Assembly (NCBI RefSeq): GCF_000004075.3 | Contig: NC_026657.2 | Span: 3,720,001-3,784,000, forward strand | Origin: Cucumis sativus | Lineage: Eukaryota; Streptophyta; Magnoliopsida; Cucurbitales; Cucurbitaceae | Direction of reading: 5' to 3' | Length of the DNA stretch: 64,000 nt | Shown: one piece after another, positions 25,316-36,999 of the stretch | How positions within the stretch are numbered: position 1 is the stretch's first letter | Layout: each line of letters begins with the position of its first letter | Notes under the pieces: model-generated | Databases searched by the model: none | Seen by the model: only the letters and a program-made list of their open reading frames with translations | What the model was told of the DNA's origin: nothing | Made by a program: the position numbers and the translations under genes

Positions 25316-27261
25316 TACTGATATTTCAATTGATTAAATAATTAAATTTAGTTATGATCATATTTCTTCCCTTTCATTGAATAATTATTTAGTTTTGATT
25401 TCAATATATAAATTGGTAAATCAAACACTTCACATTAATTATTTATTGGATAAAATTAAAATACAAATAATTTAAGGCGTGATGAATATAAATTTTGAAT
25501 TATGTTTTATGTTTTTAGATTTACTGAGTTCAGCACATACTTTTGACAGACAATCTCGATTATGTTTTCAAAAATTATTATTGTATTCCATCTCCAAAAT
25601 AGTGCAAATTTTGAAAACAATAATTTTATATTTACATTGTATTCAAAATTTGAATTTTACATTTTTGAGAAACAAAATTATATTAAATACATATAAAAAC
25701 ATTTAGAAATACACCCGTACATGTTATAATTTAAAACAAATTATATAATAATATAAAATCATAGTTATATGAGCTTTTAATTTAGGTTAAAATACAAATT
25801 TGGTCCCTATTGTTTTAAAAGATAAAATTTAGTATGTTTAGTTCTTTTGGTTTGATAAAACCTTAGAAAATAATCTCGCTCAAACTATTTATAAAGTTTG
25901 TCAAACCATAGGGAATATATACGATATTTTATCAAACTATACACTAAACTCTAACTTTTCCCAAACAATAGAGATTAAAATTGCATTTTTAAACAAAAAA
26001 AATTACATTCATAAATAAATTAATAATAGCCTATTGACAACTAAATATTAGTGAATAAGTAAGACTAGTTTTATAATTACTTTGGGTGATTTTACAGTAC
26101 TAACTCAATATTGTATATGGTGGATTAAAATATTAAAATATTTCTGGAGTTTAAAATACACGTGAAAAACTTTATTTTAAAATAAAAAACATGAAAATAT
26201 ATTCCAATTTGGAAGATGTTGATATTTTTACATCTCCACGAGTTGAATATTGAGAGGAAGAGCAAAGGAATATACTAATCCTTTTCTTGAGGGGTAAGAA
26301 ATTAGAAAATTCAAAATTGGCTAATGGAGGAAGCGCATTCTAGCACACCACATCACCAACTCCATTTCTCCACACAATGTTTCTAATAATATTAATATTA
26401 ATCCATATGCTTCTATACTCATTCATTGACTTTGTATATATATTTTCTTGGAACCCAAATAACATTATTTGCCAGATCATCCACTTTGCTTTTTCTTCTT
26501 TTTTCTATTATTACAAAACAAAAATTATTCTTTTATTGAATTTTACATCAATAAATTTCAAACAATATAAAATTTTATTATATTTTATAAATATTTTGGT
26601 TTATTTTTATATTTTAAAAAAATATTAAAATTATTATTTCCACAAACAATGAATAAATAATGCTATCATTTCCACTAAGGAAAAGCAAAAAGCTATCGTT
26701 TTGTTGGCAGTTTGTTTCGTAGGCCCCACCTCCCAATGAACATATACTTAAATTTAAATCTAAAAATTCATTATTATATAATATCACATAATTTAGTCCT
26801 AAATTTATTAGTTGTATTTTATTTTAAAATACATTCCCTAATCCATCCATCTTCTAAGCTTAAAGTATTGCTTCATTATTAATCTACATTTTTATTCTTT
26901 TCAATATCTACTAATATATATATATATACCACCTCCTAAGTTTAATGCAATTCAAGAAAGAAACGAAATACCATTTCCATCCACTTTTTTTTCTTTTTTC
27001 TTTTTAGTAAATCTTAAATCATATTTTTTTACTTATTTTTTAAATAGATAATTAATTTGAAATAATCCATAACCAAAATAATTAATTACTCTTTCCCTTG
27101 GAAAAAAAAGATTAATTTAGCATAAAGTCAGTTACATAAATCATACATTAAAAAAATATTATTTTAATTTAAAAACTAAAAAATTGAATGAAAATAATAT
27201 TTATTAAAAGAGAAAAATAGAAATAGAATCGTAAAAGGAAAAGAAAAGAGATTTATTTCTA

Positions 27262-27267
27262 TATAAA
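27262..27267 (+). promoter_or_regulatory. Probable TATA box of the WNK gene
   Basis: TATAAA in the context TCTATATAAACCC. It lies about 160 bases upstream of the first leader ATG and is followed by a C/A-rich, then CT-rich, leader (CTCTCTCTTC near 27364). Confidence 0.5.
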
Positions 27268-27427
27268 CCCACACCCACAAAACGTCTCATTAACACCACC
27301 AACCCTACTTTTATTCAACGAATATAAATAAATTGGAGCACTGCCAATTGCCAAAGCGCTCCAGCTCTCTCTTCAACCTTTTTTTTTTGTTCCCCCTTCA
27401 ATTTCTTCATCCTCTTCCAAGTTTATG

Positions 27428-28048
27428 GTAATCAACTGCTTTCTTTTTCTTTTTATTCCAATATCATATTCTTCTGTTTCTTTAATTCTTCTATTTTACC
27501 CTCATAATCTCTGAGTTTTTATTGTTTACCTTAATTGTTTCGTGTCTTCCACACCAAATTTTGCTTTCTGGGTTTGAATTATGATCTGGGTTCTTTTTAG
27601 TTTCATCTTTTAAGCAATCTTTAGTCCAATTCAGAAACCAAATGAATATAGGATTAGTTCATTTTACTTGTTAATTACTCTTTTCTTGTCCACCAAGATT
27701 ATTGTTAGTATTCTTTCATGATATTATAGATACAAAATTTCCCCAATTGCAAAAACCACCCTTTCAAGTATCGTGCTAGGAGTTGCAAATTGCAAATTAC
27801 ACCCTCAAACTAACTTATAGTAGAAACTGGACCAATTTTAACCACGTAGAGTTTGAGGATATAATTGCTATCTCCGAGTTTTTTTTTTTTTTTTGGTAAT
27901 CTTCCCCAGAAATTTGATTGTTTACGTGGAATAATGTAACTTCTCTTATTCTATACTTAAATTAAATTTGAATTTAAGTTGATAGTACAACTATTATGTC
28001 AGTTGAGGTTGAGATATGTTCGTTTATGAGATGTTTTTGTTTGTTTAG
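27428..28048 (+). other. Leader-end intron of the WNK gene
   Basis: The donor TTTATG|GTAATC (27428) and the acceptor TTTGTTTAG|ATGCC (28048) bracket 621 bases. The exon before it ends in an ATG (27425-27427), so the spliced message reads ATG ATG CCT. Translation could then start one codon earlier, from a start codon carried by the leader exon. Confidence 0.6.
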
Positions 28049-29675
28049 ATGCCTAGTGTAATGACAGAGTCATCAGATAAAGAGACAGAGGCATTTGTAG
28101 AGGTGGATCCAACGTGCCGATATGGGCGCTATCCCGAGCTTCTGGGAACAGGGGCGGTAAAGAAAGTGTACAGAGCATTTGATCAAGAAGAAGGAATAGA
28201 GGTAGCTTGGAACCAAGTGAAATTAAGGAGTTTTTCAAATGATCCATCCATGATAGATAGGTTGTATTCAGAGGTGAGACTGTTAAGAAGCTTAAAGAAC
28301 AATAACATAATAGCCTTGTATGATGTTTGGCTTGACAAACTTCATGGAACCTTAAATTTCATTACTGAGGTTTGTACAAGTGGGAACCTTAGAGAGTACC
28401 GGAAGAAACATAGACAAGTCTCTTTGAAAGCTTTGAAGAAATGGTCCAAACAAATTCTCAAGGGTTTGCATTATTTGCATTCTAATGACCCTTGTGTAAT
28501 TCATAGAGATCTCAATTGTAGCAACCTCTTTGTCAATGGCAATGTTGGTCAGGTAATTATACTCTCTAAGTCTTGCTTACACTCCTTTTAGAACTATGTT
28601 ATTGTTATTATAAGTTTATATACACCAAATATTAGACGGTATTTGAAGTGCATGTTTAAGATGTTTGATTTTAGGAATCTAACTGAAATTGTCCATTAAA
28701 AAAAATACAAGGAGACATGATAGGGACAGGGAAGGACATGTTTATTAAAATATATATTCTACGAAAATCAAAATCAATGAGTTTATTCCTTTAGAGGATG
28801 TGTTTGGAGTGGTGAGTTGAATTTTAAAATCTTGATTAGTTAATATGTTGAAGTTAGGAAGCAAAGTTGTTTAGTTGAAGTTTGGAAGCCTATGTTTGGG
28901 GGTAGAGTTGTTTAGTAATTTAGAAAACATTAGAGGCGGAAAGAGATTAAAATTTAGAGTTTCTCGATAAATATAAAAAAGATAAAGAGAAGAATATCAA
29001 ATTTTTTGATAAATGTGCAAACCTCAATAGTGAACGCAGTTTGAAGTTTGGTGAGTTGAGTTATTTAATATCAACTTATGAAGTCGGTGAGTCAAACACT
29101 TACATATATTTTTAAAATATTAGTTTGTGTGTATTTAGTACGAGAATTGGGCCTAAGGAACCAAACTGAGTTCAATAATATAACATTTGTAATGTCATCG
29201 AGTCCATGTATGGTGATGGTTTATGGATAAATAATAAGTTGGAGAGAGTTTCTTATAATTTGGCTTCTGGACATGGCAGGTAAAGATTGGTGACTTGGGT
29301 TTGGCAGCAACAGTAAGAAAGAATCACTCAGCTCATTCAGTGCTTGGAACACCAGAATTCATGGCACCTGAGTTATATGAAGAGCATTACACCGAGCTTG
29401 TGGATATATATTCATTTGGAATGTGTTTGCTTGAATTAGTGACTCTGGAAATTCCCTATAGTGAATGTGACAATGTTGCCAAAATCTACAAGAAAGTCTC
29501 CTCAGGCATCAAGCCTCAAGCCCTTGGCAAGGTCAAGGACCCTGAAGTCAAGGCTTTCATTGAGAATTGCCTTGCCGAATCCAAAGTCCGGCCTTCAGCC
29601 GCCGACCTCCTCCGCCACCCCTTTTTCAGAGAAATTGATGATGACGAAAACGAAGACGACAATAACGATCATTAG
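28049..29675 (+). CDS. WNK11: WNK-family Ser/Thr kinase, WNK11-like
   Basis: Two coding exons, 28049-28552 and 29280-29675, encode 299 residues (300 if the ATG at 27425 is used). WNK kinases lack the usual catalytic Lys of subdomain II. Here Asn55 stands in AWNQVKL and the Lys is supplied from the glycine loop (GTGAVKKVY, Lys38), the defining WNK arrangement. Other landmarks: HRDLNCSN at 152-159, DLG at 173-175 in place of [14 protein letters not shown] in the activation segment, and an acidic Asp/Asn tail ([12 protein letters not shown]). The short length without a long C-terminal extension matches the WNK8/10/11 group, and the sequence is closest to WNK11 as I recall it. Plant WNKs are cytosolic kinases linked to osmotic, flowering and clock signalling; the substrate here is unknown. 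The 727-base intron 1 shows faint MITE-like GTGTTTGGAGTGG and AAACAC ends. Confidence 0.93.
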
Positions 29676-30659
29676 TGAATTGTGTTTAAATAAGAATTTA
29701 GTTAGATGTGGTTTATGTAATGTGTGATGAATGAAATTAGTAGTCAAGGTAGCTAGAATAGAATTTGGTTGTGTGCTTTTGTTGTTCATCTTCATTAAAG
29801 TTGTTTTCAATTGTTATTATTATGTGCTATCTTTTAATTATTTTTTTTAGAGAGATAGCATGTGGGTCTGAAGTGCTTTTCCCATAAATTTAGGTTTTAT
29901 TTTATTTTATTTTATTTTATTCATGTTTAATTCTTGTACATAAACACATCGTTTTAATACCCACTTAAGTCTTTAGTTTAATTTTATGAGTGTCGTTCCA
30001 TCTCTCTCTCTCTTCACAAGTTCAACTTTCTTTCGCTTTTCTAATGCTTATCAAAATGTTCATCAAAAGTGTATTTTGCACAAATAAAATTTAGCCAAAA
30101 TGTATGAATAAAAAATGAAGTTGACAATTTAGGAAAAAATCAATTTTGACCCCCCATTCATTAAGGGTGAGAGAAAGGTTGGCTTAATCTGTCTGAGCTT
30201 ATCATATAAAATTTATAATTACTGATCCAAACTATCTATATACAACTAAAGCAGTATAATTAAGTTAAAGTACATTGCAATAAGTTTTGCCACAAAGAAG
30301 CTCATATTTTGATAACTAGCTTCGACATGCAGCTCTGATCAACATTTCAATGTGTTTGTGCTAAGACACACTAAAAATAAAATGTTTACCTTGGAGTTCG
30401 ACCTAATACACATCAATGTGGATGATAATAATTCCAACATTCATACACAAGTCTCTTTACACATTAGTTAGCAAGCCAATTATGTACTTGTTGACAAATT
30501 GAAGCTTGAACAAAATTAGAGAAGCTTGAAGATTGTAATTGTTGAATAAGAAATTTTGGAACCGATCACAAATTCTCATACGAAGATACAACTAATTAGA
30601 AATTGGCATGTGTCCCAAATTAAAATTGAATACGTATGTCCGTTGGATGAAGTTAATTA

Positions 30660-31114
30660 TTTTGATCAAATTAAATATTATTTGTTGGGCTAAAGTTCAA
30701 TTGAGCTAAAAAAATAAGCTCTAAGTTTGTCCAAATGCTAAATAGACCAAAATCCACGTGATTGAGCCCCTGAGTATGGCTCATGGATCAACCTGACTTA
30801 AGCCTATAAAGCCCACTAGAGAGAGGAGTTCTCTTCAATTATGGAGATTGAAAATTTTTAACTCCAAATCTAAAGAGAATTCTCACAAGATTTAGAAGAC
30901 TCTCCAACTTCTGAAGTCGACCGCCCTTAAAGATTGAAACTTCTTCCAAGACTCTAACTTCAAGAACATCACATAGTGTAAGCATCCAATCAAGAGAGAA
31001 TTAGATGATCAAATACTAGAGATCGAACCACATCATACAAATCAACATAAATACAACATCTCAACACAAGTTCAACTCCACGAATGAAATATCTCGAGAA
31101 ATCTCGTGTGAACA
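30660..31114 (-). mobile_element. LTR-like dispersed repeat, copy B
   Basis: On the minus strand it starts at 31114 with TGTTCACACGAGATTTCTCG and runs into a GGGCTTTATAGGCTTAAG-type region. The beginning matches copy A at 16623. The far end could lie near 30609 (GGGACA on the minus strand), giving TG...CA ends of an element of about 500 bases. The flanks there do not form a clear target duplication, so the outer limit is uncertain. Confidence 0.4.
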
Positions 31115-32620
31115 TTAATAAATACGAGCAAAAATGAAGATGATAAAATGTGGAATGATGAAGATAATTTTCTTATAATTATTTTATTAAAGAACTCATC
31201 ACTCACTCTTGTTGGAAGATTTGATTGCACAATAAAAGTTTCTATTATCGTCATATCTCATGTTAGGCATAGCAGAATTAGTGAGAGAGATTATGAGAAA
31301 AGAATTCTAATCTATGGTACTTAGAAAAAAAGTTAAAAAGCTAAAGATGATAATAAGTTTGCCATGGAAAAACACCTTTTATATTGTGTAGCAATACAAT
31401 AATAGTAATAATAAAAAGAGAGGCACAATTTGAAGAATTTAATATTCAAATTCAAAGGTGTATGAAAGTGAAACAAATGAACAACAAAGGAAGCAAAGTC
31501 AGATGCTCATACCATTAAAAGGAAAGGTGAAAGTCAAATGTTGGAAAAGTAAAAGTTTTAGAATAAAGGATTTTCCATATACAACACATGTCTCATATAA
31601 TTTCAATCACATAATAAACCCATTTAGTTTTCAAGTTTTTAAAAATATGTTTACAAGATTTTATGATTATTTGTTTGATTTTTAAAAATAATTATATGAT
31701 ATTATTGTAATTTAAAATGTCTTTCAAAATAAATTTAGGGATTAAAAAGATACATTCAAATATATATTTTTTCTTAAATAATAATAAGAAGAAGAGGAAG
31801 GAATGGCCCTATGAATTTTGTAGAGGCAATGTTAAGCAATTGGCATAAAGTTGAGGATAAGCAATATTTAGAAAAGTGGATACATAAAATATACATTGTA
31901 TTTGGCCCTACTATTTGATTCCATTTTTATAGTTTATCCCAATAACATTAGGAACAAATTAATTTACACCTTAAATTATATTATATTTAAAACATTATTG
32001 TATTAAAATTAAAAAGCTAAAGTTTATACAATTAATTTGATTTCAAAAGAAATAGAAAATATTGAAGCACAGCTAAGCAATACGAAAATTGGAATGTGGA
32101 CACCATACATGGACACAAATAAAGCCCCTCTCTTTCTCTTTCTCTCTCTCCCTAATAATATGTAAATCAATTTTATGGTTCTAAATGATAGTATCAACTC
32201 TATGGTTCTAAGTGGTAATTGTTGGAAGTATCTTAATTTTATTTGATGTTCGAGTTGTTACTAAGTGTTATTTTATATTTAATTATCTTACTAACACCCA
32301 ATAACAATTCAAAGGTAAAATAAAATTATGATAATTAAGATATGTATTCATATTTCTAAGTTAAAGTACTTATATACACTTATATGTGAAGGGTGGGTGA
32401 AGGAATAATAGTTAACTTTTATGAGGTAGGTATTAAATTGATTGTTTTGGTCAACTTTTTCTTCAAATGTTCATAACTTCAAGTTTAAGTTTTCGTGAAG
32501 TTACATGTGATGTAATTTCTTCGTAAGCTTGAGACTAATACACGATGGGTAGGTGATGAGGGGACACTTTGAGTTTTGATTCTATGGATTATGAAGTAAC
32601 TTTTTTGTTTAATTTAAGTG

Positions 32621-32701
32621 GCTATTTGAATTGACTTTCTAAATGTTTATCAACGCCCTTTAATTTGTGCTTATAAACACTTAGAAAGTCAATCCAGACG
32701 G
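32621..32701. mobile_element. Short hairpin MITE remnant
   Basis: The left arm TTGACTTTCTAAATGTTTA and the right arm TAAACACTTAGAAAGTCAA are inverted repeats with one mismatch around a ~25-base loop. The outer bases (GGCTATTTGAA and TCCAGACGG) partly continue the palindrome. The whole element is only about 80 bases, consistent with an internally deleted MITE. Confidence 0.6.
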
Positions 32702-34183
32702 AATGTCATTAGAGATAGTTAATTCAGGTTTTATTTAAAGATTTTTTTTTTTTTTGTAATAAAGTAAAAAGTTATTTAGCTTTACTTTTTAATTGTAAAG
32801 CTTTAATGGTACTAACAACTTCTATTTATGAATAAAAGAAGTTTAGTTTTGATCCAAACTTACAACATAACATAGAATGATATGCATCTTGAAAATGCCA
32901 ATTTTTTTAAAGAAAATTAATGTAACATTTTTTTTTACATCACATTTTAATTTGATTTTAATTATGATGTTTTATAAATAAAAAAAAATGGAAATTATGA
33001 CCCTTCAATAGATAAAGTGACCCAGAACTTAGTGGGTTGGGCTTTATCTAACAAAAAAACCAATGGCTGGGCTTTTAGCCCATTGGGCCTTATTGTAGTA
33101 TTGAAATTAATTAATCTTTTATATATAAATAAAAAAGTTGAAAATAAAATAAAATAAAAAAAGAAGGTCCACTCTACTAATTTATTTATTGGTATCTCAT
33201 CTAGTGGAGTTGTTTCCCTAAAACAAACACATCAAACCCAAATATAAAAATTGATTGGGTAAAGTGATCAAATTAAATTACTTTTAGATGTGTTTTAAAT
33301 ACATTTTCCAGTATTTATTTCTAAAAACATGTAATTAAAAAGAAAAGAAAAACGAAACAGTTAGGCAACCACTAAAAATAGTTTTTAAGATCTATTTTAA
33401 ACCGTTCTAGTCAAAATAGTTTAAAATAAAATGAGTTTTATTTTTAAGTTCATTCAATCGCGTTCTTAATCAAATTTGAAAAAAGGAAAAGTTTTGAGAA
33501 TTACATTTTTCTTTTTTAGTATTTCAATATGACTAATTTTTTATTTATTTATTATGAATTAAGAAAATAGTGGTGTAACAATAATATTTAAATGTTTAAA
33601 TTTATTTAAAAGTGTTTTTAGATTTACCTAAGTTTAATGCATGTGCGTTCGGTGGATAAAACATAGAAGGTTTAAAATTTAAATATTTAATTATATTAAA
33701 AATAACGACTATAGAATGAACAAACTTTAATATTTTGTGTTAAATTAAAATATTAATAATTATACAAAATTTTAACATAAATTGATAAAAAAGTTTATAT
33801 TTTTTTGTAAGTATTACTTGAATTGAAATGTTGGTTTATAATGAGCGATGATAAAACGTAACGACTAAATGAGTTAAAGTTCCGTATTTGTTGGCATGAT
33901 CATTCATTTTGAGACGTTTGATATTTGACTTTGAGAGTTATATGCTCAAATAAGGAAAAAAATCAACGAAATGGATTCTTAATTTTTTTTTTTTTAAAAA
34001 AGAAGAAAATTACAAAATAGTTGAGAGATGGGAATTTAAAATTTAGAAAAAAAGAAATTGAAATAATAATAATAATAAAAAAAAGAAAGAGCTCCAACGT
34101 GGAGATTCTGAAATATTAATAGAAATATTGATTAGAACAAATATATATGGTTTTGGTTGTCATGAAAATATAAAATGAATTTG

Positions 34184-34256
34184 GAAGGGAAAAAAAAAAA
34201 AGAAAAAAGAAAAAAAAAAAAAAGAGAAAAAAGAAAAAAAAAAAAAGAGAAAAAAA
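34184..34256 (+). repeat. Purine-only tract ahead of the RNA-binding protein gene
   Basis: A/G-only run of more than 60 bases made of A8-12 blocks separated by G. It is followed at about 34509-34560 by a CTC-triplet pyrimidine tract in the probable leader. The long open frame across this area (34175-34852) is an artefact of this composition and not a gene. Confidence 0.8.
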
Positions 34257-35050
34257 TCATCATCCTCTGTCATGTCTCTTGCCTCCTCCAAATATTCTTA
34301 CACCAGTGGATTTGTCAGTCTCTCTCCCCTTTCTCTTTCTCTTTCTCTCTCTCACCTTCAACGTTTCATCTAAGAAATTCCATTTCTTTTGATTTATTTA
34401 AGGGAAGTGGTAATACCAAAGAAAAGATAGAAAATAAAGAAAAGAAAATAAAGAATAGAGAGAGAGAAGAAGAAGGGGATGGGCACATCCTCTGTTTTTC
34501 TTACTACCTATTATTCCTCTTCCTCCTCCTCCTCCTCCACCTCCTCCTCCTTCTCCTTTTCTTAGATCTTACTTCTCAATCGCTCATTCCCCTTTTCATC
34601 TATCCTCAAATCCCATCTCCGATTCACTCTTTCTCTTTTTCTGGGCTTCTTCTTTTTATTTCTTTTTTCCCTCTTGTTTTCCTCTTTCCATGCTTCTCTA
34701 GGACCTTCTTTCCTCATTTCGTTCATTTCAAAGCATCGGATGTTTCAAGATTCAATCTGGGTCTTCTTTATTTTTGTTGTTTGAAGCGATTCCCACTTGG
34801 GTTTTGTCTCAATTTTCTGTTAAGAATCCACCCCTTTTTGTTGCTTGCTTAGCTGAATGAATCCCACATTTTCCTTTAAACTATATTGGATTGTTTTTGT
34901 GTTTCAGATTTTTTTATAAAAAAATTTTGGGATCGGGTTATATGGTCTGAAATTGAATGATTTTGTTTTTGAATTGGGCATTTAAATCGAAATTCATTGG
35001 ATGATTGATTGATTGTTTGGTAATAGAAAACAATCCAAAACAAAAAAAAG

Positions 35051-36968
35051 ATGGAATCAGATCTTGGTAAGCTCTTCATTGGTGGAATTTCGTGGGATAC
35101 TGATGAAGAGCGTCTTAGGGAATATTTTGGCCACTATGGCGAAGTGGTCGAGGCTGTGATCATGAGGGATCGCACCACTGGTCGTGCTCGTGGCTTTGGT
35201 TTTGTTGTCTTTGCAGATCCTGGGGTAGCCGAGCGAGTCATTTTGGACAAACACGTTATCGATGGTCGAACTGTGAGAATTTCTTCCCTTTTCTTTTCTC
35301 TGATCATACATTTCAACATCTGATTTCTGTTCTTCGTAACTTTCCCAGATTGAGTCTGATTCTGCATATATTTCGATATGAATGATGTGTTCTGTGGATG
35401 GAATTTGTATGATTTGAGTACTGGAATTCTCTTCTGGATTATGCCAAATTGGAGTTGTTTTTCCTTGTTAAATGTAGTCGCTTTCAATTCTCAGGTTGAA
35501 GCTAAAAAGGCTGTTCCAAAGGATGATCAAAACATGTTGAATAGAAGTAGTGGTAGCATTCATGGTTCTCCTAGCTCGGGACGAACGAAAAAGATTTTCG
35601 TTGGAGGGTTAGCTTCGACGGTCACCGAGGCTGACTTTCAGAAGTATTTTGATCAGTTTGGAACAATCACTGATGTTGTTGTTATGTATGATCACAGCAC
35701 CCAAAGGCCAAGGGGTTTTGGCTTCATTACTTATGACTCGGAGGAATGCGTCGACCGTGTGCTACATAAAACTTTCCATGAACTCAATGGAAAGATGGTT
35801 GAGGTTAAGAGAGCAATCCCGAAAGAGCTAACCCCAGGGCCCAACCGGAGCCCTCTTGTAGGATATAACTATGGTATGAGTAGGCCTAGTGGTTTTCTTA
35901 ACAGCTATACACAAGGCTATAATATGAGTCCTTTGGGAGGTTATGGAGTCCGGCCAGATGGTAGGTTGAGTCCAATAATTAGCAGTCGAACCGGGGTTCC
36001 TCATTTTGGTACTGCTAATTATGGGGTGGGTGTGAATTTGGAGCAAGGAATGAGGCAAGGCTATGGCAGGACTTTGAACATTATGAATAGTCAAGCGCAA
36101 GAACAAATGTTGAATTCCTATTATAATGGCAATTCAAATAGGTACATTGCCCCAATTGGCTATAGTGGGGGCAATGGAAGAGGCGATTCTCCCTTAAGCT
36201 CGAGTACGTGGAATGTCTGGGGAAATGGAAGTATGAGCAATGCCATGAGCTCTTCTGGCCCCGGCGCTTTCTCTGGCTCTGGAACGGGGAACTTCAGAGT
36301 GGCATATGGAAATAATGATGATAATTGGAGTTCACCTGCTGTTGCTAATCATGTTGGGGCAAATGTTCCTGGCTATACTTTTGGAAACAATAATGGCTAT
36401 GCAATTGGAGACAATAATGGCTTTGGGTTTAGAGGAGGCTATGGAAGAAATGGAGTAGTATCAAATGTGGCAGCACGAAAAGCATTTGTTGAAATGAACA
36501 ATGGTTATGAGAGGTCATATAGAGACTTATATCGTGATGAAGCGGTGCACGATGATTCGACTTGGCAGTCTACCGCTCCTGAACTGGATGGTTCCGTGTC
36601 TTTTGGTTATGGTCTCGGCAATCTTGCTTCTGATGATCCAGCCAAAAGTTCTGAGAGTTTTCTTGCAAGTTATGATGTTTCAAGCAGACAATCAACTAGA
36701 GGTAAACACACTTTACTTTGTTTTATTTATAGTCTTCATTAAAAACACTCAATAACTTGCATACCATTTAGTTTTAGAATCTAAATACTCACATTCTCGG
36801 TAACACTAGTATGATAAGATTGAATTACAATGCTATAGGCTCTGTTACTTCTGAACTCGTGGTTGTTTAAGGACTATTTAACAAGAAATGCTGCCCTGAA
36901 AACTCTGAATATACATGAAATTTTGAACCATATGTACTTTGCTATTGCTAACAGGAATTGCTGCTTAG
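35051..36968 (+). CDS. hnRNP-type RNA-binding protein with two RRMs and a Gly-rich tail
   Basis: Three exons, 35051-35272, 35495-36701 and 36955-36968, join in phase into 480 residues. RRM1 has RNP2 KLFIGGI (7-13) and RNP1 RGFGFVVF (47-54). RRM2 has KIFVGGL (107-113) and RGFGFITY (147-154). The rest (187-480) is rich in Gly, Asn, Ser and Tyr and is probably disordered. The last exon is only 14 bases and adds Gly-Ile-Ala-Ala-stop; an RGIAA end is typical of plant hnRNP1/RBP1-like proteins as I recall them. That supports the tiny exon over reading through the donor at 36702. The family binds mRNA or telomeric-type repeats in nucleus and cytoplasm; the target is unknown here. The gene probably corresponds to AT4G26650/AT5G55550. 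The 3'UTR carries a GAA-triplet run at about 37041. Confidence 0.93.
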
Positions 36969-36999
36969 GAAGATTGTTTGTTGTTTGGATTTTCCAACA

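Larger units (their letters stand above)
12260..27250. other. Gene-poor AT-rich interval between WRKY and WNK
   Basis: About 15 kb without a coding region I can support. Open frames are short (under about 85 residues), of low complexity and without domain motifs. Contents seen: an LTR-like dispersed repeat (16560-17100), a fold-back MITE copy (20899-21036), a 43-bp tandem repeat (23021-23115), AAT triplet runs (16020, 22455), TA runs (25291) and many homopolymer tracts. A segment at about 17490-17660 (GGCCCAAGGGGCTCGAG and beyond) resembles transposon-tail sequence, but I could not classify it. I found no tRNA or rRNA. Confidence 0.6.
29800..34170. other. Interval between WNK and the RNA-binding protein, no gene seen
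   Basis: About 4.4 kb of AT-rich DNA with only short, low-complexity frames. It contains an LTR-like repeat in reverse orientation (30660-31114), a small hairpin element (32621-32701), a (TTTTA)n run near 29899 and a CT run at 30002. No RNA gene was recognised. Confidence 0.6.

Noticed and set aside
28800-29105. MITE in the WNK intron suggested by GTGTTTGGAGTGG and AAACAC ends
   Set aside because: The inverted ends agree over only a few bases and no target duplication was found.
34175-34852. 225-residue open frame ahead of the RNA-binding protein gene
   Set aside because: It is built from a purine run followed by pyrimidine-rich leader (poly-Lys then Leu/Phe/Ser). It has no domain and no codon pattern, and it overlaps the probable 5'UTR of the hnRNP gene.
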